This document shows, piece after piece, positions 9,924 to 20,719 of a stretch of DNA of 64,000 nucleotides (within the stretch, counting starts at the first letter, position 1; every line of letters begins with the position of its first letter). The stretch lies in assembly GCA_020161695.1 (NCBI GenBank), contig JAIUOO010000003.1, positions 104,043-168,042 on the forward strand. The letters run 5' to 3'. The DNA is from Pseudomonadota bacterium (GTDB lineage: Bacteria; Pseudomonadota; Alphaproteobacteria; Rhizobiales; Phreatobacteraceae). A program made the translations under genes and the position numbers. Below the pieces are notes generated by a model that was not told the origin of the DNA, ran no database searches, and was given only the letters and a program-made list of their open reading frames with translations.

Positions 9924-10622
9924 TCAGTGTTTCGGCTCGTTGACGGGAGCCGGGGGTCGTCGCCCGGCCATGTCGCCGGTGCGAAAAACCTCGAGGGCCG
10001 TACAGCGCGCGAGAAAATTGTTGCTCGGCCCGCCGGCGAGCAGCGCAGCATGTATCACATTCATGCGCCCCAATGCCAAATCCAATTGCAGCGAGGTGAA
10101 CAGCGTCACCCGCGGCACATTGGCGGCCTCCTCGCCGAAGCGGCGGCGCAGGCTCTGGCCGAGCTTGCGGACACCGTCATCGCCGCCATCGGACGCGTGA
10201 ATGAGCCCCGCCACATCCTCGCCGGCAATCGCGGCCTCGACCTTGGCGAAGCCGGCGATCACAGCCCCGGCCTTGTTGGCGAGCGACAGGGAGGCCGTCA
10301 TCTGGGCATCCAGGAGCCGCTCGACAAGGTCGGCGAGGTCCGCGGGCGCCTGAACCTCGCGCTTGAAGGCGCGGGAGAACAGCTTGCGCCGGACCGCCTC
10401 CGCGACGGCGGCGCGGGTCGCGGTGACCCACGCGCCCCGGCCCGGCAGACGGGCCTTGAGGTCGGGAACGACCGCGCCATCCGGCCCGACCACGAAGCGC
10501 AGAAGCCCCTCGGGCGCGCCGGCGACGCGGTTGAGGATGCACGTGCGCTCGGAGCCGGCGCGCCCCGCGAGGGGTCCGCCGTCCAGAGTCAGCTCAAGCG
10601 TGTCCTCGCCTGCCGCCGTCAT
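9924..10622 (-). CDS. ylxR: YlxR-family RNA-binding protein with C-terminal L7Ae-like domain
   Basis: The 232-residue product combines two RNA-binding parts. The N-terminal DUF448/YlxR domain (about residues 20-95) has ERTCILNRVAGAPEGLLRFVVGPDG...LPGRGAWV, the conserved RxCxxxR and LPGRGA(W/Y) motifs. The second part (about 105-205) is L7Ae-like, with LANKAGAVIAGFAKVEAAI...AGLIHASDG. The fused form is usual in Alphaproteobacteria. Position between nusA and infB supports a role in transcription or translation. In Bacillus the YlxR protein has been tied to RNase P; whether that holds here is unknown. Confidence 0.9.
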   Translation of the reverse strand: MTAAGEDTLELTLDGGPLAGRAGSERTCILNRVAGAPEGLLRFVVGPDGAVVPDLKARLPGRGAWVTATRAAVAEAVRRKLFSRAFKREVQAPADLADLVERLLDAQMTASLSLANKAGAVIAGFAKVEAAIAGEDVAGLIHASDGGDDGVRKLGQSLRRRFGEEAANVPRVTLFTSLQLDLALGRMNVIHAALLAGGPSNNFLARCTALEVFRTGDMAGRRPPAPVNEPKH

Positions 10623-10641
10623 CCCGTTCCATGTCCGGAGC

Positions 10642-12231
10642 TCAGGCCCCGGCCTCCTCGTGCTGCTCTTCCGGCACCTCGGCCGGCGCCTCGATCCAGC
10701 CCGCCTTGACGCGGGCCTGCATGATCATCGCCTCGGCTTCGTCCTTGCTCAGCTCGAAACCGTCGAGGAAGCCGGCATGCTTGGTGGTCTGGCCATCCTT
10801 GCGCTCCGACCAGCCGACGAGATCGTCCGGAATGCAGCCGGCGAAATCCTCCAGCGACTTCACGTCGTTCTCGCCGAGCTTGACCATCATGGCGGTGGTC
10901 ATGCCCTCGACCTCGCGCAGGTCGTCGGCGACGCCGAGTTCCTTGCGCTTGGCGTCGTGCTCCGCCTCGATCCGGGCAATGTAGTCCTGCGCGCGGCGCT
11001 GCAGCTCCTGCGCGGTGTCCTCGTCGAAGCCCTCGATGGAGGCGAGGTCCGACATCTCGACATAGGCGACTTCCTCGACCGTGCGGAAGCCTTCCGAGGT
11101 CAGCAGCTGGCCGACGACCTCGTCGACGTCCAGCGCGCCCATGAACAGCTTGGTGCGGGCCTCGAATTCGGCCTGGCGGCGCTCGGACTCTTCCTGCTCG
11201 GTCAGGATGTCGATGTCCCAGCCGGTGAGCTGCGAGGCGAGGCGCACGTTCTGGCCGCGGCGGCCGATGGCGAGCGACAGCTGCGGATCGGGCACGACGA
11301 CCTCGATGCGCTCGCGGTCCTCGTCCAGCACCACCTTGGCGACCTCGGCCGGGGCCAGCGCATTGACGACGAAGGTCGCGATGTCCGGGTTCCACGGAAT
11401 GATGTCGACCTTCTCGCCCTGCAGTTCAGCGACCACCGCCTGCACGCGCGAACCGCGCATACCGACGCAGGCGCCGACCGGATCGATCGACGAATCGCGC
11501 GACACGACAGCAATCTTGGCGCGCGAGCCGGGGTCGCGGGCGACCGCCTTGATCTCGACGATGCCGTCGTAGATTTCCGGCACTTCCTGGCCAAACAGCT
11601 TGGCCATGAACTGCGGATGGGTGCGCGACAGGAAGATCTGCGGCCCGCGCTGCTCGCGGCGCACGTCAAAGAGATAGGCGCGCACGCGGTCGCCGTTGCG
11701 GAACAGCTCGCGCGGGATCAGCTCGTCGCGGCGGACAATCGCCTCGCCACGGCCGAGATCGACGACCACGTTGCCGTATTCCACGCGCTTGACCAGGCCC
11801 GAGACGATCTCGCCGACGCGGTCCTTGTATTCGTCGAACTGGCGGTCGCGCTCGGCCTCGCGCACCTTCTGCACGATCACCTGCTTGGCCGACTGGGCGG
11901 CGATGCGGCCGAAATCGAAGGGCGGCAGCGTCTCGGCGATCCAGTCGCCGGGCTGGGCGGCCGGGTTCTTGCGGCGAGCTTCCTCGGTCGCGATCTGAGT
12001 CGCGACGTTCTCGATCTCGTCGACCACCTGCAGCAGGCGCGACAGTCGGATCTCGCCCGATTTCGGGTTGATCTCGGCGCGCACCTCGGTCTCCTGGCCG
12101 TAGCGCGAGCGCGCGGCCTTCTGGATGGCGTCTTCCATCGCCTCGAGCACGATCTGGCGGTCGATCTGCTTCTCGCGCGCGACCGCATCCGCGATCTGCA
12201 GCAGTTCCAGGCGGTTAGCCGAGACGGCCAT
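10642..12231 (-). CDS. nusA: Transcription termination/antitermination protein NusA
   Basis: NusA binds RNA polymerase and nascent RNA and controls pausing, termination and antitermination. The 529-residue product shows the N-terminal domain ([20 protein letters not shown]), an S1 domain near residue 135-200 ([16 protein letters not shown]), two KH domains ([25 protein letters not shown] and [20 protein letters not shown]) and two helix-hairpin-helix-like C-terminal repeats, ending in an acidic tail ([15 protein letters not shown]). It lies between rimP (13 bases upstream) and ylxR. Confidence 0.98.
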   Translation of the reverse strand: MAVSANRLELLQIADAVAREKQIDRQIVLEAMEDAIQKAARSRYGQETEVRAEINPKSGEIRLSRLLQVVDEIENVATQIATEEARRKNPAAQPGDWIAETLPPFDFGRIAAQSAKQVIVQKVREAERDRQFDEYKDRVGEIVSGLVKRVEYGNVVVDLGRGEAIVRRDELIPRELFRNGDRVRAYLFDVRREQRGPQIFLSRTHPQFMAKLFGQEVPEIYDGIVEIKAVARDPGSRAKIAVVSRDSSIDPVGACVGMRGSRVQAVVAELQGEKVDIIPWNPDIATFVVNALAPAEVAKVVLDEDRERIEVVVPDPQLSLAIGRRGQNVRLASQLTGWDIDILTEQEESERRQAEFEARTKLFMGALDVDEVVGQLLTSEGFRTVEEVAYVEMSDLASIEGFDEDTAQELQRRAQDYIARIEAEHDAKRKELGVADDLREVEGMTTAMMVKLGENDVKSLEDFAGCIPDDLVGWSERKDGQTTKHAGFLDGFELSKDEAEAMIMQARVKAGWIEAPAEVPEEQHEEAGA

Positions 12232-12244
12232 GACTATCTCCCCT

Positions 12245-13048
12245 TCAGCGGGTCGGTTTTGGTTTGGCGAAACGGCCGGGGCCTTTCGGCTTCGGGCCTT
12301 GCCCCCCGCCGGCGTTCCGGCCCGGGTGCGGATGGGTCTTCATCTTCTTCGGCGCGGCATCGGCACGGACGGGGCGCGGCGTCGCCGGCCGGACGAGCAC
12401 GACATCGTCGGTCTCGGGCTCGTCCTCGGCGGCATCCTCGCCGTCCTCGTCGAATTCCTCGTCCTCGTCGTCCATGGCGCGACCGGCGGCCTTCGCCCGG
12501 CGCAGCGCCTCGCGGATGAGATCGTCGGTCAGCACGAGATGCGCCTCGCCGATCTCTTCGATGGGCAGCAGCACCTCGGCCGGCTCGTCGGCCTTGGCGT
12601 CGGTGCGCTTCAGCTTGGCCTTGGTGCCTTCCGACCCCAGCACAAAGCCGCGGAAACGCTTGCGGCCGTTCTGCGCCACGGCCATCTCGACCTTCGTCTC
12701 GTAGCCGGCCCAGCGGTCGAAATCGCTGGGGCGAACCAGCGGCCGGTCGATGCCCGGCGAGGAAATCTCAAGATTGTAGGCGGCGGCGATCGGGTCCTCG
12801 ACGTCGAGCACCGGCGACAGCGCGCGGCTGGTCGCCTCGCAATCGTCGATAGTGAAAGTGCCGTCCGGCCGCTCGGCCATGATCTGCAGCGTCGAGCCGC
12901 CGGTCTGCGAGCCCGACAGGCGCACGCGCACCAGCCTGAAGCCGAGGCCCTCGAGCACGGGCTCGACGATGGCAGCGACGCGCGCGGCCGCACCGGTCTC
13001 GACGATGAGACGCGTATCCTGGGTCAGGCGCGGTTCTTCCGCGGTCAA
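12245..13048 (-). CDS. rimP: Ribosome maturation factor RimP with long C-terminal extension
   Basis: RimP helps assemble the 30S subunit, binding S12 and the central pseudoknot region. The 267-residue product has the conserved core in residues 15-175: the N-terminal alpha/beta domain with [15 protein letters not shown]...[16 protein letters not shown], the central [18 protein letters not shown], then an SH3-like C-terminal domain. Typical RimP has 150-200 residues. Here about 75 extra residues follow: first very acidic ([20 protein letters not shown]), then basic ([17 protein letters not shown]), with an N-to-C charge switch. It is the first gene of the rimP-nusA-ylxR-infB operon. Confidence 0.95.
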   Translation of the reverse strand: MTAEEPRLTQDTRLIVETGAAARVAAIVEPVLEGLGFRLVRVRLSGSQTGGSTLQIMAERPDGTFTIDDCEATSRALSPVLDVEDPIAAAYNLEISSPGIDRPLVRPSDFDRWAGYETKVEMAVAQNGRKRFRGFVLGSEGTKAKLKRTDAKADEPAEVLLPIEEIGEAHLVLTDDLIREALRRAKAAGRAMDDEDEEFDEDGEDAAEDEPETDDVVLVRPATPRPVRADAAPKKMKTHPHPGRNAGGGQGPKPKGPGRFAKPKPTR

Positions 13049-13086
13049 TCGGCGCTCCGAAGATTGAGCCCTCGCGGCGGCCGATG

Positions 13087-13119
13087 CAAAAAGAGCGGGC
13101 CCCCGAAGGAACCCACTCT
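13087..13119 (-). terminator. Terminator-like hairpin in the rimP leader (possible attenuator)
   Basis: On the minus strand a 12-bp stem (13108-13119 pairing with 13092-13103, with G-U wobbles) closes a TTCG tetraloop and runs directly into TTTTT. It lies only about 40 bases before the rimP start. It lies inside the leader if the promoter proposed at 13164-13192 is correct, so it would act as an attenuator for the whole operon. Otherwise it is simply the terminator of the upstream FYDLN gene. Confidence 0.75.
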
Positions 13120-13163
13120 CACGATAGCCATCGATGAGGGTGCATGTGACTGAAGTCGCGCTT

Positions 13164-13192
13164 CACATACGCCCTGGCGCGCCATTCCGCAA
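13164..13192 (-). promoter_or_regulatory. Candidate promoter of the rimP operon
   Basis: On the minus strand TTGCGG (13192-13187) and TATGTG (13169-13164) are spaced by 17 bases. The -10 region overlaps an inverted repeat ATGTGA-N13-TCACAT (13144-13168), which could be an operator or an RNA stem. This is a match to consensus only. Confidence 0.4.
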
Positions 13193-13204
13193 GAGGCGGC
13201 CGGA

Positions 13205-13231
13205 ACGGAAGGCCCGCTCCGGCATCGGGCC
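13205..13231 (-). terminator. Possible weak terminator after the FYDLN gene
   Basis: GGCCCG/CGGGCC (13211-13216 with 13226-13231) form a hairpin immediately after the stop codon. On the minus strand it is followed by TTCCGTTCC, a poor U-tract. Confidence 0.35.
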
Positions 13232-13654
13232 TCACTGCTCGTCGTCGTCGTCGCCGGCGTCGCCGATCAGGTCCGAGACGTCGCCGCCGTCCTCGTCCTC
13301 GTCTTCCTCGAGGAAGGTGTCGTCGTCATCGTCGCCGGTGTCTTCCACCTCGACGTCGACGTCGTCATCAACCGGTGCGCCCTTGGCCGGCGCCGATTCT
13401 TCCTGATCGGCCTCTTCGAGGCTGACGAGCTCGGCGTCTTCGGCCTCGATTTCGGTTTCCTCGTCGGCCGGCTTCGGAGCGGCCTTGGCCGCAGCCGCGG
13501 CCGCAGCGGACGAACCGCGACGTGCCGGCTCGAACATCGCACGCTGCAGCACCTCGCCCGTATAGGGCGAGACGATGGGGTCGCGGTTCAGGTCGTAGAA
13601 TTTCTTGCCGGTCGTGGGGCAGATACGCTTCACGCCGAGTTCGGGTCTCGCCAC
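13232..13654 (-). CDS. FYDLN acid domain-containing protein (TIGR02300 type)
   Basis: A 140-residue protein of a family seen in Alphaproteobacteria. The N-terminus carries a zinc-ribbon-like start (RPELGVKRICPTTGKKFYDLNRDP, with the name-giving FYDLN) and the sequence IVSPYTGEVL. The second half is almost purely acidic (runs of D and E from about residue 70 to the end). The start is a GTG at 13654 with AAGGAG seven bases upstream. No function is known; the charge pattern suggests a nucleic-acid mimic or protein-binding tail. It diverges from aroA across 135 bases. Confidence 0.92.
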   Translation of the reverse strand: MARPELGVKRICPTTGKKFYDLNRDPIVSPYTGEVLQRAMFEPARRGSSAAAAAAAKAAPKPADEETEIEAEDAELVSLEEADQEESAPAKGAPVDDDVDVEVEDTGDDDDDTFLEEDEDEDGGDVSDLIGDAGDDDDEQ

Positions 13655-13783
13655 GTGCGGACTCCTTGAAGAGTAGTCGGACTGTGTCTGGAAGGCGGTG
13701 AGTTGGACGCACAGCCCCCGCTTGTCAAGAGGCTTGCGGCGCGGGATAGAGCGCAGCTTGAGAGTTTTGTCGAGAATGGGTGA

Positions 13784-15755
<1,972 letters not shown>

Positions 15756-15759
<4 letters not shown>

Positions 15760-16121
15760 CGCCCTTCGGCGCCCGCGTGCGCGGCTTGCGCGAGGAGAAG
15801 GGCGCCACCCTCACCGCCATGGCCGAGGCCATCGGCGTTTCCGCCGCCTATCTCTCGGCGCTGGAACACGGCAAGCGCGGACGTCCGAGCTGGTATCTGG
15901 TCCAGCGCATCATCGCCTATTTCGGCATCATCTGGGACGATGCCGAGGAACTGGCCAAACTCGCCGAAATCTCCCATCCGCGCATCGTCATCGACACGTC
16001 CGGTCTGTCGCCGCAGGCGACCGAACTCGCCAACCTGCTGGCGCGCCGCGTCTCGCTGCTCTCCGACGAGGAGATCGCCGAACTGCTCTTCGTGCTGAAG
16101 TCCAAGCTGCCGGGACGCTGA
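15756..16121 (+). CDS. XRE-family helix-turn-helix transcriptional regulator
   Basis: A 121-residue protein with an N-terminal HTH_XRE domain (residues 5-65): [41 protein letters not shown]. The recognition helix ([13 protein letters not shown]) and the conserved glutamate are intact. The C-terminal half ([41 protein letters not shown]) is helical and probably a dimer or ligand-binding part. The gene overlaps cmk by ATGA, so it is the third gene of an aroA-cmk-XRE transcription unit. Its targets are unknown. Confidence 0.88.
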
Positions 16122-16125
16122 AGGC

Positions 16126-17148
16126 TCAGAGCCCCTTCAGGAAGGCGACGGTCCGCTCCAGCGCCATCTGCCCGTCCGCATTGTCCAGGTTGAACTGATA
16201 TTCGTGCGGCAGGGCCGGCTTGTGGTCCGCCGGGAAGAACAACCGCTCCACCCTCGCCCCCAGTCCCTCCAGCCGCCTTGCCAGCGCGACCGACTGGGGC
16301 GCCAGCGGATCGCCGTTGCCGGCCGAGACGAACGCCGGCGGAAAGGCCGCGGTCAGATGGTCCGTCACGTCCATGCGCCGGAAGACCGGGTCGGACAGGA
16401 AGTCCTTCCGGCCGCTATAGGCCCAGAGGACGGTGTGGACGAACCAGCCGCCGAGCCCGCCGCCGCGCGCGGCCTCGATGTCGTAACCGCCGCAGAACAA
16501 CAGTGTGCCGATGATCTGCCGACGCTCGATGCCCGGCGTGATGTCTACCGCCCGCGCATAGTCAGGCGAGCTGATGACGGCGGCGGTCTGCGCCGCGATC
16601 TGCGCGCCGGCGGAATCGCCAGCCAGCACGATGCGGCCGGGATCGATGCGATAGGCGGCCGCCCGCGCGCTGAGATGGGCCAGCGCCCCCATCGCCTGGC
16701 GCACCGGCGTCGGATAGCGCGCCTCCGGGGCGATGGAATATTGCACCGAGACGACCGTGAAGCCGCGCGCTGCCAGAATGCGCGCATAGGGGCCGATCTG
16801 CGCCTTGTCGCCGGACACCCAGCCGCCGCCATGGATCCAGACGATGGTGGTCAGCGGCGCGGTGCCTTCCTGCGGATGATAGATGTCGAGCCGACCGTCG
16901 GGATCGCGCGGGTCGTAGGCGACATCGATATGGGCGGCGATGCCGGTGGGAATGTGCTTCTGCAACGCCGCGACAGTGCGCGCATCGCCGATGCCGAACA
17001 CCGCGCGGACCAGCAACGCTCCCGGCCAGGGGCTGACCTGAAAGCCCGCATAGACGACAAGAGCAAGAACCAGCGGCACCGCGGCGATGCGCGCGAGCCG
17101 CCGGCCAACCCGGCGAGGCTTCGCCGTGACTTCCGCGCCGCCGGTCAT
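16126..17148 (-). CDS. Alpha/beta hydrolase (esterase/lipase, HSL-like) with N-terminal membrane anchor
   Basis: The 340-residue product starts with a single hydrophobic helix after a basic stretch (ARIAAVPLVLALVVYAGF), so it is probably membrane-anchored or exported. The hydrolase core has the oxyanion-hole motif HGGGW (about residue 125), the nucleophile elbow GDSAGA (about 205), SAGNGDPLAP with the acid and a late histidine (ADHKPALPHEYQF). These match the hormone-sensitive-lipase/carboxylesterase family. The substrate is unknown. Its ATG overlaps the stop of the methyltransferase gene by four bases. Confidence 0.87.
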   Translation of the reverse strand: MTGGAEVTAKPRRVGRRLARIAAVPLVLALVVYAGFQVSPWPGALLVRAVFGIGDARTVAALQKHIPTGIAAHIDVAYDPRDPDGRLDIYHPQEGTAPLTTIVWIHGGGWVSGDKAQIGPYARILAARGFTVVSVQYSIAPEARYPTPVRQAMGALAHLSARAAAYRIDPGRIVLAGDSAGAQIAAQTAAVISSPDYARAVDITPGIERRQIIGTLLFCGGYDIEAARGGGLGGWFVHTVLWAYSGRKDFLSDPVFRRMDVTDHLTAAFPPAFVSAGNGDPLAPQSVALARRLEGLGARVERLFFPADHKPALPHEYQFNLDNADGQMALERTVAFLKGL

Positions 17149-17906
17149 GGCGACATCCCGGTATGCCGCATCGCCGCCTGCTCGCGCGCGGCGGGGGTCG
17201 GCTGAAGCACCGGCCTGAAGATGCGGACGCTGTCCTCGCGCCTGACCGCAGCCGGCCGGTAGACCTGCTTGGTCGCCTCGACCAGATGCACCCCGGCAAA
17301 GGGCAGCGACAGGGCGGAGCCCATCCGCTCCCAGGCGATCGCCGAGCCGAGGATCAGCGATTTCTTCAGCGGCGGCACCCACAGCGCCTGGCTCCAGGCG
17401 ACCGGGGTGAACGAGGACTGCCGCATCAGCTCGGTGAGCTGGCGCGCCGAATAGGGCCGGCCCTGCCCGAACGGCGTGTTGTCCCGCTGGGCCCACAGGC
17501 CCCGGCGGTTCGGCACCACGGCCAGCACGCGGCCGCCAGCCGCCAGCACCCGCCAGGCTTCGCTGAGCAGCGCCTGCACGTCGTCGGACACTTCCAGCGC
17601 GTGGACGATGAGCAGCCGGTCAACCGCCGCGTCGGGCAGCGGCAGCATGTGGTCCTCGACCAGCACGGAGCGGCACGGGCGGGCGGTCGGCCAGTGGATC
17701 ACGCCCTGCTGCGCCGGCATGAAGGCGAGCGAACGGTCGGGCTCGTCGCGAAACAGGCCGAGATAGGGCGTGCAATAGCCGAGCCCCACCGTCGTCATGC
17801 CCCTTGCCGAAGGCCAGTGCGTGCGGATGGCGCGGCTCACCATCCGGCGCGCGACGGTGCCGAGTTGCGAGGTGTAGAAGGCGCGAAGGTCGATGACGTC
17901 GGACAA
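17145..17906 (-). CDS. Class I SAM-dependent methyltransferase
   Basis: The 253-residue product has the Rossmann methyltransferase layout. TTVGLGYCTPYLGLF corresponds to the SAM-binding motif I, LPLPDAAVDRLLIVHALEVSDDVQALLSEAWRVL to motifs II and III, and GGRVLAVVPNRRGLWA to the strand with the post-III loop. The arrangement EDHMLPLPDAAVDRLLIVHALE is the usual Methyltransf_11 pattern. It diverges from gloB across about 100 bases. In many Rhizobiales a methyltransferase of this kind stands beside gloB, but the substrate is not known. Confidence 0.86.
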   Translation of the reverse strand: MSDVIDLRAFYTSQLGTVARRMVSRAIRTHWPSARGMTTVGLGYCTPYLGLFRDEPDRSLAFMPAQQGVIHWPTARPCRSVLVEDHMLPLPDAAVDRLLIVHALEVSDDVQALLSEAWRVLAAGGRVLAVVPNRRGLWAQRDNTPFGQGRPYSARQLTELMRQSSFTPVAWSQALWVPPLKKSLILGSAIAWERMGSALSLPFAGVHLVEATKQVYRPAAVRREDSVRIFRPVLQPTPAAREQAAMRHTGMSP

Positions 17907-18009
17907 GACCGGGCTGCTTCAGCGGTATCGGGCGGTCATTGGACAATGGATTGCCCGGGGGCGGCAGGCAATGTGATAAACGCGCACCTGTGAATGCCCG
18001 GAGAACGCC

Positions 18010-18777
18010 ATGACCGCCCAGACCCACCAGTTCATGTGCCTCAGCGACAATTTCGGCCTGCTGATCCACGATCCCGTCACCGGCAAGACGGCCGCGGTAG
18101 ACGTGCCCGAGGCGGCGCCCGTGCTGGCCGCGGCGAAGGAAAAGGGCTGGACGATCAGCCACATCCTCGTCACCCATCATCACGCCGACCATGTGCAGGG
18201 TATCGCCGAGGTGAAGCAGGCGACCGGCGCCCGCGTGGTCGCCAACGGCGCCGACGCGCATCGCATCCCGCTGGTCGACGAGAAGGTCGCTCCCGGCGGC
18301 AAGGCGACGTTCGGCTCGCTGGCCGCCGACATCATCGACACGCCCGGTCACACGGTCGGGCACATCAACTATCATTTTCCCACCGATCGGATCCTCGCCT
18401 CCGGCGACACGCTGTTCTCGCTCGGCTGCGGGCGGCTGTTCGAGGGCACGCCGGGAGGGATGTGGGAGGCGCTCAAGGTGCTGCGCGCCCTGCCCGACGA
18501 CACCAGGGTGTTCTGCGGCCATGAATACACCGCGTCCAACGCGAAATTCGCCGTGACGGCCGATCCGGACAATGCCGCGCTGAAGGCCCGGGCCGAAGAA
18601 GTCGCGAAACTGCGCGAGGCGGGCCTGCCGACCCTGCCCACCACGATCGGCCGGGAGAAGGCGACCAACCCCTTCCTGCGCGCCGACGATGCGGCCATCG
18701 CCGCGACGCTCGGCATGGCCGGCAGACCGGCCGCTGAAGTCTTCGCCGAACTGCGCGAGCGCAAGAACAAGGCGTGA
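18010..18777 (+). CDS. gloB: Hydroxyacylglutathione hydrolase (glyoxalase II)
   Basis: The enzyme hydrolyses S-lactoylglutathione to lactate and glutathione, the second step of methylglyoxal detoxification. The 255-residue product has the metallo-beta-lactamase metal site THHHADHVQG (about residue 55), TPGHTVGH, the ligand Asp in ASGDTLFSLGCGRLFEG and the histidine in VFCGHEYT. The C-terminal HAGH domain follows (NPFLRADD). It is slightly compact but complete. Confidence 0.95.
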   Translation: MTAQTHQFMCLSDNFGLLIHDPVTGKTAAVDVPEAAPVLAAAKEKGWTISHILVTHHHADHVQGIAEVKQATGARVVANGADAHRIPLVDEKVAPGGKATFGSLAADIIDTPGHTVGHINYHFPTDRILASGDTLFSLGCGRLFEGTPGGMWEALKVLRALPDDTRVFCGHEYTASNAKFAVTADPDNAALKARAEEVAKLREAGLPTLPTTIGREKATNPFLRADDAAIAATLGMAGRPAAEVFAELRERKNKA

Positions 18778-18795
18778 GGCGACGGGCAGCCGGCG

Positions 18796-19041
18796 TCAGA
18801 AATCGACGGCGATGCCCCCGACCTCCCAGTCGTCGTAGCGGACCGGATCGGCGCCGCCGCGCCCATGCAATTCGGCACTGGCGGCCAATTCCCTCGCCTT
18901 GGCGTCGAGCGCCGCACGCCGCTCGGCAGCCTCGGCCAGCGCGCGCTTGGCGGCCTCCGGAAGCACTTTCCTCGGCGTTTCGATGGCGGCCGACGGCGCA
19001 TCGACCGCAACGGCGGTGGTGAAGACGGGCTTGTCGCTCAT
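18796..19041 (-). CDS. Succinate dehydrogenase assembly factor 4-like protein (DUF1674)
   Basis: The 81-residue product ends in the family signature GRGGADPVRYDDWEVGGIAVDF, the SDHAF4/DUF1674 motif. Mitochondrial SDHAF4 binds flavinylated SdhA before complex II assembly, and bacterial members are thought to act likewise. The N-terminal part is Ala-rich and helical. The ATG at 19041 has the canonical MSDKP start. It is convergent with gloB and lies just before the tRNA-Leu gene. Confidence 0.85.
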   Translation of the reverse strand: MSDKPVFTTAVAVDAPSAAIETPRKVLPEAAKRALAEAAERRAALDAKARELAASAELHGRGGADPVRYDDWEVGGIAVDF

Positions 19042-19154
19042 GGCCCCGAGAAACGCCCGGCAAGGCGCGGAGTCAACTCCCGAAGGCGTGAGGCCAGCGG
19101 ATGGAGCCTGGTGTGTTGACCGCCCGGGGGCCATGGCTATAGTCCGCGCCCGTT

Positions 19155-19239
19155 GCCCCTATGGCGGAATTGGTAGACGCGCTCGACTCAAAATCGAGTT
19201 CCGCAAGGAGTGCTGGTTCGATCCCGGCTAGGGGCACCA
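19155..19239 (+). tRNA. tRNA-Leu (anticodon CAA)
   Basis: The acceptor stem GCCCCTA/TAGGGGC is followed by discriminator A and an encoded CCA. The D arm contains GGTAGACGC. The anticodon arm CTCGA-CTCAAAA-TCGAG gives anticodon CAA (reads UUG). A long class II variable arm precedes the T arm GGTTCGATCCC. Its 3' end appears to be the integration site of the adjacent element. Confidence 0.96.
19225..19239 (+). other. Candidate attachment site, left (tRNA 3' end)
   Basis: CGGCTAGGGGCACCA forms the end of the tRNA acceptor stem. It recurs with one G missing at 31762-31775. Confidence 0.55.
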
Positions 19240-19414
19240 CTAACCCATCCACCAGTCTCCGGGATGGCCCTCCGATCAAAAGGAAGCGCAGGCTTTTTGG
19301 CATTTTCGCCGCCAACGTGGTCCGCCTCCCTCCATTGACATCCGAGACATTCGTTGGCCTTCTCACGCGCATCAAGCCAACAGGCTCTGATTTGCGAGCC
19401 AACGCGAGGCCATC

Positions 19415-20641
19415 ATGGCGCTGACCGATGTGCAGATCCGGAATGCGAAAGCGGCCGGTCGCCTGGTCAAACTCTCTGATGGTGGTGGCCTTCAGCTCCA
19501 CGTGACAGCAGAGGGGTCGAAGCTCTGGCGGCTGGCTTATCGCTTCAACGGCAAGCAGAAGAAGCTCGCGATCGGCCGGTATCCTGAGATCAGCCTTCAG
19601 GACGCGCGGGAGCGGCGGGCCGCTGCGAAGGACCAGCTTGCCAGGGGCGAGGACCCGAGCGTTCTGAAGAAGGTCGCGAAGCTGGCCAATAGGGAAGCGG
19701 CCGGCAATACGTTCTCGCTTGTCGCGGACGACCTGATCGCCAAGAAGCGGCGCGAGGGCAAGGCGGAGATCACGATCTCGAAAAACGAGTGGCTGTTGAG
19801 CTTCGCCCGGCCGGACCTCGGCAATCGTCCGATCTCGCAGATTTCGTCGGCGGAGGTGCTTGGCGTTCTACAGGCCGTGGAGCGCCGCCAGAAGTTCGAC
19901 ACGGCGCTACGGTTGCGGTCCATCATCGGAGAGGTCTTTCGGCTGGCCATCGCCACTGCGCGCGCCGAGAATGACCCCACAGTCGCGCTGCGCGGCGCGC
20001 TGACCATCCCAAAGGCAAAGAGCCGTGCCGCGATCACCGACGCCAAGCAGGTCGGCGGCCTGATGCGCGCCATAGAAGGCTTTGATGGGCAGGCCACGAC
20101 GCGAGCAGCTTTGCAGCTCATGGCGTTGCTGTTCCCCCGGCCGGGTGAATTGCGCCTCGCCGAATGGAAAGAGTTCGACATCGAGGCGGCTGTATGGACC
20201 ATCCCGGCCGCGCGCACGAAGATGCGCCGCGAGCACCGCATTCCCCTTGCCCGCCAGGCGGTCGAGATCCTGAAGGCTCTCCACCCCATAACCGGGCATG
20301 GCGTTGGCGGCCTCGTCTTCCCCGGTGTGCGTGTCGTCACGCGGCCAATCAGCGAAAACACGATGAACGGCGCGCTGCGCCGGCTCGGCTATGACCCCGA
20401 TCAGATGACAGCGCACGGGTTCCGCGCCATGGCGGCGACCCTGCTGAATGAGAGTGGCAAATGGTCGCCCGACGCTATCGAACGCGCGCTCGCTCATCAG
20501 GATGAGAATGAAGTTCGGCGCGCCTACGTCCGCGGCGCCTACTGGGACGAGCGCGTTAGGATGGCTCAGGCATGGGCCGACCATCTTGATGAATTGAGGG
20601 ACGGCGCGAAGGTGTTGCCCTTCCCGAAATCGGCGGGATGA
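19415..20641 (+). CDS. int: Tyrosine recombinase / P4-type phage integrase
   Basis: The 408-residue product has the N-terminal arm-binding DUF4102 domain (residues 5-85: LTDVQIRNAKAAGRLVKLSD...GGGLQL...GRYPEISLQDAR). A core-binding domain follows (about 100-200), then a C-terminal catalytic domain. Catalytic residues visible are the Arg in PRPGELRLAEW, the HxxR box in TAHGFRAMAATLL, and a His in LAHQDENEVRRAYVRGAYW with the nucleophile Tyr in the last block. Such integrases insert at tRNA 3' ends, which fits the adjacent tRNA-Leu. The ATG at 19415 has GAGG upstream. The protein looks intact, so the element may still be able to excise. Confidence 0.95.
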   Translation: MALTDVQIRNAKAAGRLVKLSDGGGLQLHVTAEGSKLWRLAYRFNGKQKKLAIGRYPEISLQDARERRAAAKDQLARGEDPSVLKKVAKLANREAAGNTFSLVADDLIAKKRREGKAEITISKNEWLLSFARPDLGNRPISQISSAEVLGVLQAVERRQKFDTALRLRSIIGEVFRLAIATARAENDPTVALRGALTIPKAKSRAAITDAKQVGGLMRAIEGFDGQATTRAALQLMALLFPRPGELRLAEWKEFDIEAAVWTIPAARTKMRREHRIPLARQAVEILKALHPITGHGVGGLVFPGVRVVTRPISENTMNGALRRLGYDPDQMTAHGFRAMAATLLNESGKWSPDAIERALAHQDENEVRRAYVRGAYWDERVRMAQAWADHLDELRDGAKVLPFPKSAG

Positions 20642-20719
20642 CCCGCTGATATAGCGGCCCGGCAAGCGTTGCAGCGCCGGCCGGGCCATCATCACCACAT
20701 CGAGCCGGAGAGCCGACAG

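Noticed and set aside
6924..10709. Open frame of 1261 codons on the plus strand
   Set aside because: It is antisense to infB and ylxR; the composition (Arg/Ala/Gly repeats) and lack of any domain show it is a GC-rich shadow of the real genes.
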